From assembly GCA_000720375.1 (NCBI GenBank), contig JOAA01000052.1, forward strand, positions 1 to 38,650: a stretch of DNA of 38,650 bases, written 5' to 3'. The position numbers and the translations under genes are program-made. Below are positions 25,620 through 33,182 of the stretch, piece after piece (the first letter of the stretch is position 1; each line of letters starts with the position of its first letter). The DNA comes from Rhodococcus rhodnii. GTDB taxonomy: Bacteria; Actinomycetota; Actinomycetes; Mycobacteriales; Pseudonocardiaceae. The notes beneath the pieces were generated by a model. That model saw nothing but the letters and a program-made list of their open reading frames with translations. It did no database searches and was not told the DNA's origin.

Positions 25620-26738
25620 ATGCATCCACTTGGGCCGCCGCCGGAGGAACAGCACTGGGTGGACACGGCAGCTGAGCTCGCGCGGGAATTCGCCAAGACC
25701 GCGGCCGCGTACGACGAAAGCACCGAGGTCCCGCGGGCCAATCTCGAAGCACTGCACGCCAGCGGCCTGGATCGCGCGTTGCTGCCAAGGGAATTCGGTG
25801 GTGAGGACCTCAGTTACCGTAGCTACGGCGAGATTGTCCGGTTGCTCGCGGCTGGATGTCCGTCTACCGCGTGCATCTGGGTCATGCACGTCGGCGCCGC
25901 GATCGGCCTCGTGCAAATGTCGGCGCCCGAGTCGGCCAGGTTCTACGCGGACGAATACATCGCCGGCCGCCGCTTCGCCAACGCGTTGAGTGAGCCGAGT
26001 GGAGGCAACCTTTTCCTGTTGCCCCAACAACACGCACATCCGGCCGACGACGGATTCCGGCTGTCTGGGGCGAAACGGTTCACCTCGGGCTGCGAGATCG
26101 CCGACCATTTTCTGGTGAACGTGCTGATCGACGACACGCCTACGTTTTTCGGAGTCCCCGCCGGCGAAACGATCAAGTATCTGCCGATCGGCGACACAAT
26201 GGGCTTGCGCGCCAACGGAAGCCGCCTGGTGGAGTTCCGTGACACGCTTCTGCGTTCGGAACGGCGTTGTCCTCCGCCGACAGGCCACCGTCCTAATCGG
26301 ATCGGTGGTGGTCTCGCGTTCTTGTCTCTTGGCGTCGCGGATGCCGCGATCGCCGCGCTGATCGAGCACGCGCGTACCCGCACGATTCCCACGACCGGTC
26401 AGCCGCTCGCCACCATGCAGTGGCTCCGGTTCGACTTGGCCGACGTGCACAGCCGCCTTGAAGCGGCGGGCATGTACGCGCGGCACATGACGTGGCTCGC
26501 TGACCAGAACGACCTGGAGTTCAACCCCGCGACCATGCGCGCGAAACTCCTGGCCAACCAGGTCGCCGTGGATGCCGCGCAGCTGGCGCTCAAAGCCGGT
26601 GGCGGATCGGGTTATCTGAGTACCTCGCCGATCCAACGGATCCTGCGTGACGCTTACGCGGGCTGGGTGATGGCGTACTCGGTCGAGGTGTGCCGTGACC
26701 GGCTGAGCGCGGATCTCTTCCAGGACGGAAATGGCTGA
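25620..26738 (+). CDS. Acyl-CoA dehydrogenase family flavoprotein
   Basis: A 372-residue ACAD-fold protein: N-terminal helices (ANLEALHASGLDRALLPREFGGEDLSYRSYGEIVRLLAAG), the middle strand domain with ALSEPSGGN and GFRLSGAKRFTSGCEIADHFLV, and a C-terminal four-helix bundle. The usual catalytic Glu position of acyl-CoA dehydrogenases is not recognisable. It could therefore be a related flavin monooxygenase or nitro/amine-processing enzyme rather than a beta-oxidation enzyme. The start has GGAG 6 bp upstream. No CoA ligase or thiolase lies nearby. Confidence 0.8.
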   Translation: MHPLGPPPEEQHWVDTAAELAREFAKTAAAYDESTEVPRANLEALHASGLDRALLPREFGGEDLSYRSYGEIVRLLAAGCPSTACIWVMHVGAAIGLVQMSAPESARFYADEYIAGRRFANALSEPSGGNLFLLPQQHAHPADDGFRLSGAKRFTSGCEIADHFLVNVLIDDTPTFFGVPAGETIKYLPIGDTMGLRANGSRLVEFRDTLLRSERRCPPPTGHRPNRIGGGLAFLSLGVADAAIAALIEHARTRTIPTTGQPLATMQWLRFDLADVHSRLEAAGMYARHMTWLADQNDLEFNPATMRAKLLANQVAVDAAQLALKAGGGSGYLSTSPIQRILRDAYAGWVMAYSVEVCRDRLSADLFQDGNG

Positions 26739-26869
26739 TCGGCCGATCCAACGCCTTCACCCGAGTACTCGCCAGGCACGCTGCGGGTTCCCAGGTGGCG
26801 GGCCCAGATTGGCCTCGACACGCCCCGGCTCAACGGTTGGGGAATAACCCGATAGAACGGAAGTCGGGG

Positions 26870-26898
26870 TTGTGGTCACGTAGCAAGATCCCTACAGT
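26870..26898 (+). promoter_or_regulatory. Candidate sigma70-type promoter
   Basis: TTGTGG (26870-26875), 17 bp, TACAGT (26893-26898), about 62 bp before the binding-protein gene, which has its own GGAGAGG ribosome binding site. Spacing is optimal and the match moderate. Confidence 0.45.
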
Positions 26899-26960
26899 GA
26901 CCGAACGTACCCCCGGAGTAACCCATCCGGGCTAACCCCCTTTCACCACCGGGAGAGGTA

Positions 26961-27971
26961 ATGCGGCCGGTCGTCCTCGCCATCGTGACCGCCCTGCTCG
27001 CGTCCCTGTCCGGCTGCGGCCTGCTCGGCGGCTCGTCGGACTCCGACAAGGCAGGGCCGACGGACAAGGTCGAGAAGTCCACGATCCGGCTCGGCCTGCT
27101 GCCCGTGGTCGACGTGGCATCGGTTCACCTGGCCATCCAGGAGGGCTACTTCCAGCAGGAAGGCCTGGACGTCAAGCTGATCAACATCCAGGGCGCCGGT
27201 GCCGCGATCCCCAACCTGGTCAGCGACAAGTCCGACTTCGACATCGTGTTCGGAAACTACCTCTCGTTCTTCAACTCCCAGGCCAAGGGCGTCGCGCAGA
27301 ACGTCGAAGGCCTGAAGTTCGTCGCGGACGGCTACGTGGCCAAACCGAACACCTGGATGGTGCTCGCCGGCCCGAACTCGACGGCGAAGAAGATCAGCGA
27401 GCTGCCAGGCAAGAAGATCGCGGTGACGACGAAACAAAGCCTGGCGGAAGTGAGCATCCGTTCGGTGCTGAAGGTCAACGACGTCGACGCCAACCAGGTG
27501 ACCTTCGTCGAAATGCCGTACACCGACATGGGCGCGGCGCTCGAAGCAAACCGCGTCGACGCGGCATTGCTCGCCGAACCGTTCATCACACAGGCCGCGA
27601 AGACCTACGGCGCAGTCCAACTGTTCGACGCGGCCTCGGGCCCGACGGCAGAACTCCCGATCGCCGGCTACGGGACGACGGGCAAGTTCGCCAGGGAGAA
27701 CCCGAAGACCATCGCGGCATTCCAGCGGGCGTTCGCCAAGGGGCAGGAGGCGGCGGGCGCGGACCGGTCGAAGGTCGAGAAGTTGTTGCCGGGGTACGCC
27801 AAGATCGACCCGCAGACCGCGGCGCTGGTGAACCTCGGTGGCTTTCCGAGCAGGCTGGAAGCCAGCAGGCTGCAGCGGATCCCTGACCTGATGCTTGAGT
27901 TCGGCATGCTGCAGCAGCGGCTCGACGCGAACACCATGATCTTGTCGAACCCGAGCTCACCAGGCCGATAG
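26961..27971 (+). CDS. Orphan NitT/TauT-type ABC substrate-binding lipoprotein
   Basis: A 336-residue NMT1/SsuA-like binding protein. The signal peptide ends in the lipobox LSGC (Cys19). The mature part starts STIRLGLLPVVDVASVHLAIQEGYFQQEGLDVKL, with GKKIAVTTKQSLAEVSIRSVL and VTFVEMPYTDMGAALEANRVDAALLAEPF later. No ATPase or permease gene is adjacent. It is clearly paralogous to the gene at 37318-38325: both share GKKxAVTxK, FVEMPxxDMxxAL and VDAAxLxEPF. It may share a transporter encoded elsewhere or act as a sensor. The ligand is unknown. Confidence 0.83.
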   Translation: MRPVVLAIVTALLASLSGCGLLGGSSDSDKAGPTDKVEKSTIRLGLLPVVDVASVHLAIQEGYFQQEGLDVKLINIQGAGAAIPNLVSDKSDFDIVFGNYLSFFNSQAKGVAQNVEGLKFVADGYVAKPNTWMVLAGPNSTAKKISELPGKKIAVTTKQSLAEVSIRSVLKVNDVDANQVTFVEMPYTDMGAALEANRVDAALLAEPFITQAAKTYGAVQLFDAASGPTAELPIAGYGTTGKFARENPKTIAAFQRAFAKGQEAAGADRSKVEKLLPGYAKIDPQTAALVNLGGFPSRLEASRLQRIPDLMLEFGMLQQRLDANTMILSNPSSPGR

Positions 27972-27985
27972 CCGCAGTCAATGTT

Positions 27986-28061
27986 CCTGTGGACCAACGG
28001 TCTTCGCTCAGGCTGAACTGTCGGTGCCCCCGGTAGAGTGGAAACCGGGGGTGGAGCCCCG
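27986..28061 (-). repeat. Interspersed repeat copy R4
   Basis: Minus-strand copy with the core CCCCGGTTTCCACTCTA and a terminal TGGTCCACA (27988-27996). Core-to-box spacing is 50 bp rather than 61, an 11-bp difference, about one helical turn. It lies directly after the orphan binding-protein gene. Confidence 0.6.
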
Positions 28062-28072
28062 CGCCTGTGGGT

Positions 28073-28162
28073 GGAGAACTCGACCACGTTCAGGTAGCCG
28101 GTGATGGCGGTTTCCTTCGACATCTTTTGCTGGAACTGCAAGGCGATCCGCGCCTCGCGCAA
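28073..28162 (-). pseudogene. Fragment of a class A penicillin-binding protein gene
   Basis: Thirty codons read LREARIALQFQQKMSKETA then ITGYLNVVEFS, matching the conserved glycosyltransferase (family 51) stretch of bifunctional PBPs, typically REARxAxxLEKxxSKxxILxxYLNxVxFG. Nothing else of the gene remains, and the reading frame on both sides is repeat sequence. It sits between repeat copies R3 and R4 and accounts for most of the roughly 119 extra bases separating them. It is a non-functional piece carried in or captured by the repeat. Confidence 0.6.
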
Positions 28163-28185
28163 TGGTGGATCCCTGGGCCCTAGCT

Positions 28186-28272
28186 CCTGTGGGTAACTCT
28201 TCTGTCGGTGGTCTCGCCGCGCAGGTTCTGTCGGTGGTTCTCGATAGACTGGAAACCGGGGGCCGGGGGCCG
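28186..28272 (-). repeat. Interspersed repeat copy R3
   Basis: Minus-strand copy with the core CCCCGGTTTCCAGTCTA, then ACCACCGACAGAA occurring twice, and a terminal TTACCCACA (28188-28196). Core-to-box spacing is 61 bp, as in R1 and R2. The gap between genes here (27972-28471) is 500 bp and holds only R4, the PBP fragment, R3 and the methyltransferase leader. Confidence 0.65.
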
Positions 28273-28362
28273 CACTTGTTGGCGTCAACCACCCGAAAAG
28301 TTGCCCCTGAGCAGTGGTACCGTTTGTGCATGATTGTTGCTGGTTCGGTGGTGTGGCGCGGC

Positions 28363-28471
28363 CCGTCTGAGTAGACGGTCCGTTCGTTCCCTATCGAATC
28401 GAGCCGTCTTCGGACGGCCGCCTTGCTCTTCCGACCGCCGAGGACGGCTCCCACTGGCTTTGGGAGTCCAG
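28363..28471 (+). promoter_or_regulatory. Candidate structured leader of the methyltransferase mRNA
   Basis: Four pairings can form. A: CCGTCT-GAGT-AGACGG (28363-28378). B: GCCGTC-TTCG-GACGGC (28403-28418), a very stable UUCG tetraloop. B': GAGCCGTC (28401-28408) with GACGGCTC (28443-28450), which excludes B. C: CTCCCA (28448-28453) with TGGGAG (28461-28466), which hides the GGGAG ribosome binding site and competes with B' for 28448-28450. So forming B favours C (translation off) and forming B' opens the site. This is a folding inference by eye; high GC makes chance hairpins common. Confidence 0.4.
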
Positions 28472-29494
28472 GTGGAGACCATCATTGAGGTCGGCGACCG
28501 GCTGACGGCCGACCATGCGGTGAAGTTGGCGCGGCAGGATCGGATTCTGTTGTGGCGCGGTGATTTCCGCAATGCCCTGCAGCTGCTCGCGGCCATGAAA
28601 CGCAGGCTCAGCCGCGTTCGGCGCGAAAACACCCCGGCGAAGACCTTTCACAGCTACCGCAAGGCCACGTCCCGGCGCGCTCATCTGCTCAGCCGGGTCC
28701 AGGTCGACGTCAGCCCCGACTTCACACTCGACCTGCCGCACGCACCCGACGTCACCAAGGCGTGCAAGCAAGCATTTGGCCAGGCCACCTACAAACACCG
28801 CATGCCGTTGACCGAAATCCTGGGCGCGCTAGGGGCTCATCGGTGGCGCGAAAAGGGTGTGAACGTGCCGGCGCTGGGAAGCAAGATCCATCCGCATTAC
28901 GGCGTTTTCGCGCCGACAAGGCAGGAATACCTCGATCTTGTCAACAAAGCGCCGTGGCCGAATCCGCACAAGGCATTCGACATAGGAACGGGAACTGGCG
29001 TCCTGGCAGCGATGCTGACCAAGCGAGGCGCCAACAACGTTGTGGCCGTTGACATTGAGCCGCGTGCCGTGGAGTGTGCGCGCGACAACGTCGTCAGACT
29101 GGGGCTCGACGAGAGGATTGAAATTCAGCACCAGGATCTGTTCCCACGAGGCAAAGCGGATCTTGTCGTGTGCAATCCGCCCTGGTTGCCTGGGGCTGTC
29201 TCGGCGCCACTGGACGCCGCCATCTACGACCCGGATTCCCGGATGCTCAAAGGTTTCCTCAGCAAGCTCCCCGACCACCTGACCGACGGCGGCGAAGCGT
29301 GGTTGATCATCTCCGATCTTGCCGAACGCCTGGGACTGCGAGCACCGACCGAAAAGCTGATCGCCGAGGCAGGTCTCAAGACCCGCGACCGGTTGACTAT
29401 CCGCCCACGGCACAAGACGCGCCCGGACGACCCGCTCGCCGAATACCGGGCTGCGGAAATCACGTCACTCTGGCGGATATGTCACATGGTGTAA
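28472..29494 (+). CDS. Class I methyltransferase with NPPW motif
   Basis: A 340-residue protein. A basic helical N-terminal half (residues 1-160, with FHSYRKATSRRAHLLSRVQVDVSP) precedes a methyltransferase domain: motif I FDIGTGTGVLAA (169-180), acidic VVAVDIEPRAVECARDN, and motif IV NPPW (235-238). NPPW/NPPY marks enzymes that methylate planar nitrogens: adenine or guanine in nucleic acid, or glutamine amide as in PrmC/HemK. The basic N-terminus would fit a nucleic-acid or ribosome substrate (inference). The GTG at 28472 follows GGGAG at 5-bp spacing; the upstream extension is non-coding leader. Confidence 0.8.
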   Translation: METIIEVGDRLTADHAVKLARQDRILLWRGDFRNALQLLAAMKRRLSRVRRENTPAKTFHSYRKATSRRAHLLSRVQVDVSPDFTLDLPHAPDVTKACKQAFGQATYKHRMPLTEILGALGAHRWREKGVNVPALGSKIHPHYGVFAPTRQEYLDLVNKAPWPNPHKAFDIGTGTGVLAAMLTKRGANNVVAVDIEPRAVECARDNVVRLGLDERIEIQHQDLFPRGKADLVVCNPPWLPGAVSAPLDAAIYDPDSRMLKGFLSKLPDHLTDGGEAWLIISDLAERLGLRAPTEKLIAEAGLKTRDRLTIRPRHKTRPDDPLAEYRAAEITSLWRICHMV

Positions 29495-29609
29495 CCGTTG
29501 AAGTACACGACACCCCGTAGCGTCCCGTGACCGGCGCCACAGCTGTCCACATAGAACTCTTTAGCAGAAACCGCTGGGGAACGCCAACTTCCGCTCGGCA
29601 CGTCCGAAC

Positions 29610-29631
29610 CGTGGAACGATTTGGTTCCACG
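29610..29631. promoter_or_regulatory. Perfect 8-bp inverted repeat upstream of metQ
   Basis: CGTGGAAC (29610-29617) and GTTCCACG (29624-29631) flank a 6-bp spacer, 65 bp before the metQ-like start. It could be an operator or an RNA hairpin. I saw no SAM-I, SAM-II or SAM-IV riboswitch core in the 29495-29695 gap. Confidence 0.4.
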
Positions 29632-29695
29632 CACCCCGATTGTGGAAAGTGGCAGCCGATCTTCACAAAGCGCAAGCACCAGGGGAAAGGCAGTC

Positions 29696-30640
29696 ATGGC
29701 CGAGCAGGAGAACACACTGTCCGGGCTCCCGGAGAAGCCGAAGCGCAACCGGGGCCTGCTGATCGGCATCGCGGTCGTGGTGGTCGTCGCGATCGCCGCG
29801 GTGGTTGTGCTGTTCGCCACACGCGGATCCGACAACGCGGCGGACGGCCGCACCACGGTCCGGATCGGCACCACCGAAGCGGGCGCGGAGTACTGGAGCA
29901 CCTTCCGTGATCTGGCCGCGCAGCAGAACATCGACCTGCAGGTGGTCAGCTTCAGTGACTACACGCAGGCCAACCCGGCGCTGTCGCAGAGCCGGATCGA
30001 CCTGAACCTGTTCCAGCACTTGCTGTTCCTGACCAACTACAACGTGGCGAACAACGACACGCTGACGCCGATCGCGTCGACCTACATCGTTCCGCTGTCG
30101 CTGTACTCGCGTAAGCACGCAGGAGTCGCGGACATCCCGACCGGTGGCACGATCGCGATTCCGAACGACCCGACCAACCAGGCGCGGGCGTTGCTGGTGC
30201 TGCAGAAGGCGAACCTGATCGTGCTCAAGGGCGGCGGCAACGTGCTCTCCACGCCAGCCGAGATCGACAAGGACCGGTCCAAGGTCACGGTGACTCCGGT
30301 CGACGCCGCGCAGACGGTCGCCTCACTGCCCTCTGTGGACGGTTCGATCGTCAACAACAACTTCGCGCTCAATGGTGGTCTCGACCCGTCGAAGGCGCTG
30401 TTCGCTGACAACCCGGCGGATCCGTCCGCGGAGCCGTACATCAACGCGATCGTCGCCCGCGCCGCCGACAAGGACAACGCGGTCTACGCCAAGGTCGCGC
30501 AGATCTACAAGGACCCGCGCGTGGCCGAGAAGGTCAAGGCTGAGTCGAAGAACACCGCCGTGCTCGTCGACCGTCCCGCGGCCGACCTGACCGCGATCGC
30601 CGCCCGCCTTGCCGACACGATCCGCGCCAGCCGCTCGTGA
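29696..30640 (+). CDS. metQ: MetQ/NlpA family methionine-binding protein
   Basis: A 314-residue MetQ-like binding protein, likely feeding methionine to the following MetN and MetI. Family features are VRIGTTEAGAEYW, DLQVVSFSDYTQANPALSQSRIDLNLFQHLLFLTNYN, IPNDPTNQARALLVLQKANLI and SIVNNNFALNGGLDPSKALF. Instead of a lipobox Cys it has a basic start KPKRNRG and one long hydrophobic segment (residues about 21-40) ending FATRGSDN, so it seems anchored by a membrane helix. ATG 29696 follows AGGGGAAAGG. It overlaps metN by 4 bp. Confidence 0.88.
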   Translation: MAEQENTLSGLPEKPKRNRGLLIGIAVVVVVAIAAVVVLFATRGSDNAADGRTTVRIGTTEAGAEYWSTFRDLAAQQNIDLQVVSFSDYTQANPALSQSRIDLNLFQHLLFLTNYNVANNDTLTPIASTYIVPLSLYSRKHAGVADIPTGGTIAIPNDPTNQARALLVLQKANLIVLKGGGNVLSTPAEIDKDRSKVTVTPVDAAQTVASLPSVDGSIVNNNFALNGGLDPSKALFADNPADPSAEPYINAIVARAADKDNAVYAKVAQIYKDPRVAEKVKAESKNTAVLVDRPAADLTAIAARLADTIRASRS

Positions 30641-31650
30641 CCAGTCCAATCATCGAATTCCGGGACGCTGGCAAGAAGTTCGGCGACGTGACCGCGCTCG
30701 CCGGTGTCGATCTGAGCATCGACGCCGGCGAGATCTACGCGGTCATCGGCCACTCCGGCGCCGGAAAGAGCACACTGGTCCGGCTGATCAACGCCTTGGA
30801 ACGGGTTACGTCCGGCTCCGTCCTGGTCGACGGCGTGGACATCACCACCCTGTCCGAACGGCGGCTGCGCGAAGTCCGGCTGGGCATCGGGATGGTGTTC
30901 CAGCAGTTCAACCTGATGCGCTCGCGCACGGTCTTCGGCAACGTCGCGTATCCGCTGAAAGTCGCGGGCTGGGCGAAAGCGGACCGGGAACGCCGGGTCA
31001 CCGAGCTGCTGAAGTTCGTCGGGATCGCCGACAAGGCCTGGCAGTACCCGGATCAGCTGTCGGGCGGGCAGAAGCAGCGCGTGGGCATCGCGCGCGCACT
31101 GGCGACCAACCCGAAGATCCTGCTGGCCGACGAGTCCACCAGCGCGTTGGACCCGGAGACGACCGATGAGGTCCTGCGCCTGCTCAAGCGGGTGAACAGC
31201 GAGTTCGGTGTGACGATCGTGGTGATCACGCACGAGATGGAGGTCGTACGCGAGATCGCCGACCGCGTCGCTGTGCTCAAGGACGGCAAGGTGATCGAGC
31301 ACGGCCCAGTGCGTGACGTGTTCGCCGCGCCCCAACAACCGACGACGAAAACGTTCGTCGAGACCGTACTGCGGGCCCGTCCCGACTCCGCCGACCTGGC
31401 GAGGATCCGGGAACGGCACCCCGGGCGGCTGGTGATCGCGCGGGTGAGCGACGACCGGCGGATCGGCCCCGTGCTGTCGGAGGCGATCAGCCGCTACGAC
31501 GTGCGGTTCGAGGTGGTGCACGGCGGCGTGAAGGAGCTCGGCAGCACGTCCTTCGGCAGCCTGACGCTCGAGCTGATCGGCGCGGACGCGGCGGTGGACA
31601 AGCTGATCGCGGACCTGCGGACCACCACGGACGTGGAGGAACTGGCCTGA
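30637..31650 (+). CDS. metN: Methionine ABC transporter ATPase MetN
   Basis: A 337-residue ATPase: Walker A GHSGAGKST (38-46), Q-loop MVFQQFNLMRSRTV, signature LSGGQKQRV, Walker B ILLADESTSALDPETT (Ser rather than Pro after DE, normal for MetN), H-loop VVITHEMEVV. The C-terminal 75 residues form the NIL/ACT-like domain that binds methionine and shuts the transporter down (trans-inhibition). Start is GTG overlapping the metQ stop as GTGA. Confidence 0.93.
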   Translation: MTSPIIEFRDAGKKFGDVTALAGVDLSIDAGEIYAVIGHSGAGKSTLVRLINALERVTSGSVLVDGVDITTLSERRLREVRLGIGMVFQQFNLMRSRTVFGNVAYPLKVAGWAKADRERRVTELLKFVGIADKAWQYPDQLSGGQKQRVGIARALATNPKILLADESTSALDPETTDEVLRLLKRVNSEFGVTIVVITHEMEVVREIADRVAVLKDGKVIEHGPVRDVFAAPQQPTTKTFVETVLRARPDSADLARIRERHPGRLVIARVSDDRRIGPVLSEAISRYDVRFEVVHGGVKELGSTSFGSLTLELIGADAAVDKLIADLRTTTDVEELA

Positions 31651-32312
31651 TGGGCACGAACTGGGACACCTTGCGGCCGATCCTGCTCGACGCGGTCGGC
31701 CAGACCCTCTGGATGGTCGCGGCCACGATGGTGGTCGGCGGTTTCCTCGGCCTGCTGCTGGGCATCGCGCTGTACAGCACCCGGCCGGGCGGGATCCTGG
31801 CGAACCGACCGGTGCACACGGTGCTGAACGTGGCGGTGAACATCGTCCGGCCGATCCCGTTCATCATCTTCATCACGGCCATCGGCCCGGTGACCATCGC
31901 GGTGGTCGGCACCCAGCTGGGCACCGGCGCTGCCACGTTCGCGCTGATCGCCGCGGCCACGTTCGGCATCTCCCGCATCGTCGAGCAGAACCTGGTCACG
32001 ATCGACCCAGGCGTGATCGAAGCGGCCCGCGCGATGGGCGCCAGCCCGTGGCGGATCATTACTACGCTGCTGGTGCCGGAGGCCTTGGGACCGCTGATCC
32101 TGGGGTACACGTTCGTGTTCGTGGCTGTGGTGGACATGTCGGCGGTCGCTGGCGCCATCGGCGGCGGTGGCTTGGGCGACTTCGCCATCGTCTACGGGTA
32201 CCAGCGCTTCAACTGGGGCGTCACAGCCGTGGCGGTCGCGATCATCATCGTGCTGGTCCAGGTCGCGCAGTTCGCGGGCAACCGCCTCGCCAGGCGGGTG
32301 CTGCGCCGCTAG
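31650..32312 (+). CDS. metI: Methionine ABC transporter permease MetI
   Basis: A 220-residue permease with five hydrophobic segments. MetI landmarks are TLWMVAATMVVGGFLGLLLGIALY, NIVRPIPFIIFITAIGPVT, the EAA loop VIEAARAMGASPWRIITTLLVPEALGP and VDMSAVAGAIGGGGLGDFAIVYGYQRFN. Its start overlaps the metN stop by one base (TGATG). It is the last gene of the met operon. Confidence 0.93.
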   Translation: MGTNWDTLRPILLDAVGQTLWMVAATMVVGGFLGLLLGIALYSTRPGGILANRPVHTVLNVAVNIVRPIPFIIFITAIGPVTIAVVGTQLGTGAATFALIAAATFGISRIVEQNLVTIDPGVIEAARAMGASPWRIITTLLVPEALGPLILGYTFVFVAVVDMSAVAGAIGGGGLGDFAIVYGYQRFNWGVTAVAVAIIIVLVQVAQFAGNRLARRVLRR

Positions 32313-32314
32313 GT

Positions 32315-32343
32315 TGCATCCTGCATACACCGGCATGCGATGC
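32315..32343. promoter_or_regulatory. GCAT/ATGC inverted-repeat cluster before tupA
   Basis: GCAT at 32316-32319 and 32323-32326 faces ATGC at 32335-32338 and 32340-32343, in the short gap between metI and tupA. It is an imperfect dyad that may be the operator of a tungstate/oxyanion-responsive regulator. Weak evidence. Confidence 0.3.
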
Positions 32344-32351
32344 TCGTCTCC

Positions 32352-33182
32352 ATGATTCGACGCGTGCTGGCTTCCGTAGCCGCTCTGGCCATGCTCGCCG
32401 GGTGCGGCACCGACCAGGCGGCCGCGCCGTCTGCCGGCAAGGAGCTCATCCTCGCCACCACGACGAGCACCCAGGACTCCGGCCTGCTCGACGAGCTGCT
32501 GCCCGCGTTCACAAAGGACACTGGCTGGCGCGTGAAACCGTTGGCCGTCGGCAGCGGGCAGGCGATCGAGCTGGGCAGGCGTGGCGAGGCGGACGCGTTG
32601 CTCGTGCACTCGCCGGAAGCCGAAGAGAAGTTCGTGGCGGAAGGCAGTGCCGGGCAACGACGTCTGGTGATGCACAACGACTTCGTCCTGGTCGGCCCCT
32701 TGGCTGACCCGGCAGGGATCAAGGGCGTGCCCGCGGTGGAGGCGATGAAGAAGATCGCGTCCGGCAGCGCTGGTTTTGTCTCCCGTGGCGACGAATCCGG
32801 CACGCACGCGCGGGAAAAGCAACTGTGGCAACAAGCTGGGGTCAAGCCGGCCGGCAGCTGGTACCGCTCGACCGGGCAGGGCATGGGTGCCACGTTGCGA
32901 GTGGCGGCCGAGACTTCCGCGTACACACTGACCGACCGGGCCACGTATCTGACGCAGAAGCCCGCGCTCGAGGTGCTCAACGAGGGCGACAAGGCGCTGC
33001 TGAACATCTACCACGTCATCGAGATGACCGAGAAGGCCGGCGAGCGGGTGCAGCCGGACGGCGCGAAGGCGTTCGCCGACTGGATGGTCGGTGCCAAGGC
33101 CCAGCGGATGATCGGGGACTTCGGCGACGGCAAGCTCTTCGTGCCGGACGCGGGCAAAGACGAAGCCACGCTGGGCAGCTGA
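32352..33182 (+). CDS. tupA: Tungstate ABC transporter binding lipoprotein TupA
   Basis: A 276-residue binding protein. The lipobox LAGC (Cys18) follows a short signal peptide starting MIRRVLASVAA. The diagnostic TupA motif ATTTSTQDSGLL (35-46) is present, whose Thr/Ser residues bind the oxyanion, as are VGSGQAIELGRRGEADALLVHSP and FVSRGDESGTHAREKQLW. High-affinity tungstate uptake is the expected role. ATG 32352 is chosen because the signal peptide begins there; ATG 32340 would add four residues, and neither has a good ribosome binding site. It abuts tupB. Confidence 0.9.
   Translation: MIRRVLASVAALAMLAGCGTDQAAAPSAGKELILATTTSTQDSGLLDELLPAFTKDTGWRVKPLAVGSGQAIELGRRGEADALLVHSPEAEEKFVAEGSAGQRRLVMHNDFVLVGPLADPAGIKGVPAVEAMKKIASGSAGFVSRGDESGTHAREKQLWQQAGVKPAGSWYRSTGQGMGATLRVAAETSAYTLTDRATYLTQKPALEVLNEGDKALLNIYHVIEMTEKAGERVQPDGAKAFADWMVGAKAQRMIGDFGDGKLFVPDAGKDEATLGS

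Noticed and set aside
25581..26636. 351-codon minus-strand open frame
   Set aside because: Mirror of the acyl-CoA-dehydrogenase-like gene, which has conserved ACAD motifs and a ribosome binding site.
29495..29695. SAM riboswitch before metQ
   Set aside because: No SAM-I, SAM-II or SAM-IV core elements are visible; only the simple dyad.
31494..33014. 506-codon minus-strand open frame
   Set aside because: Antisense to metN/metI/tupA, rich in Arg, His, Asp and Gln; the sense genes have clear families.
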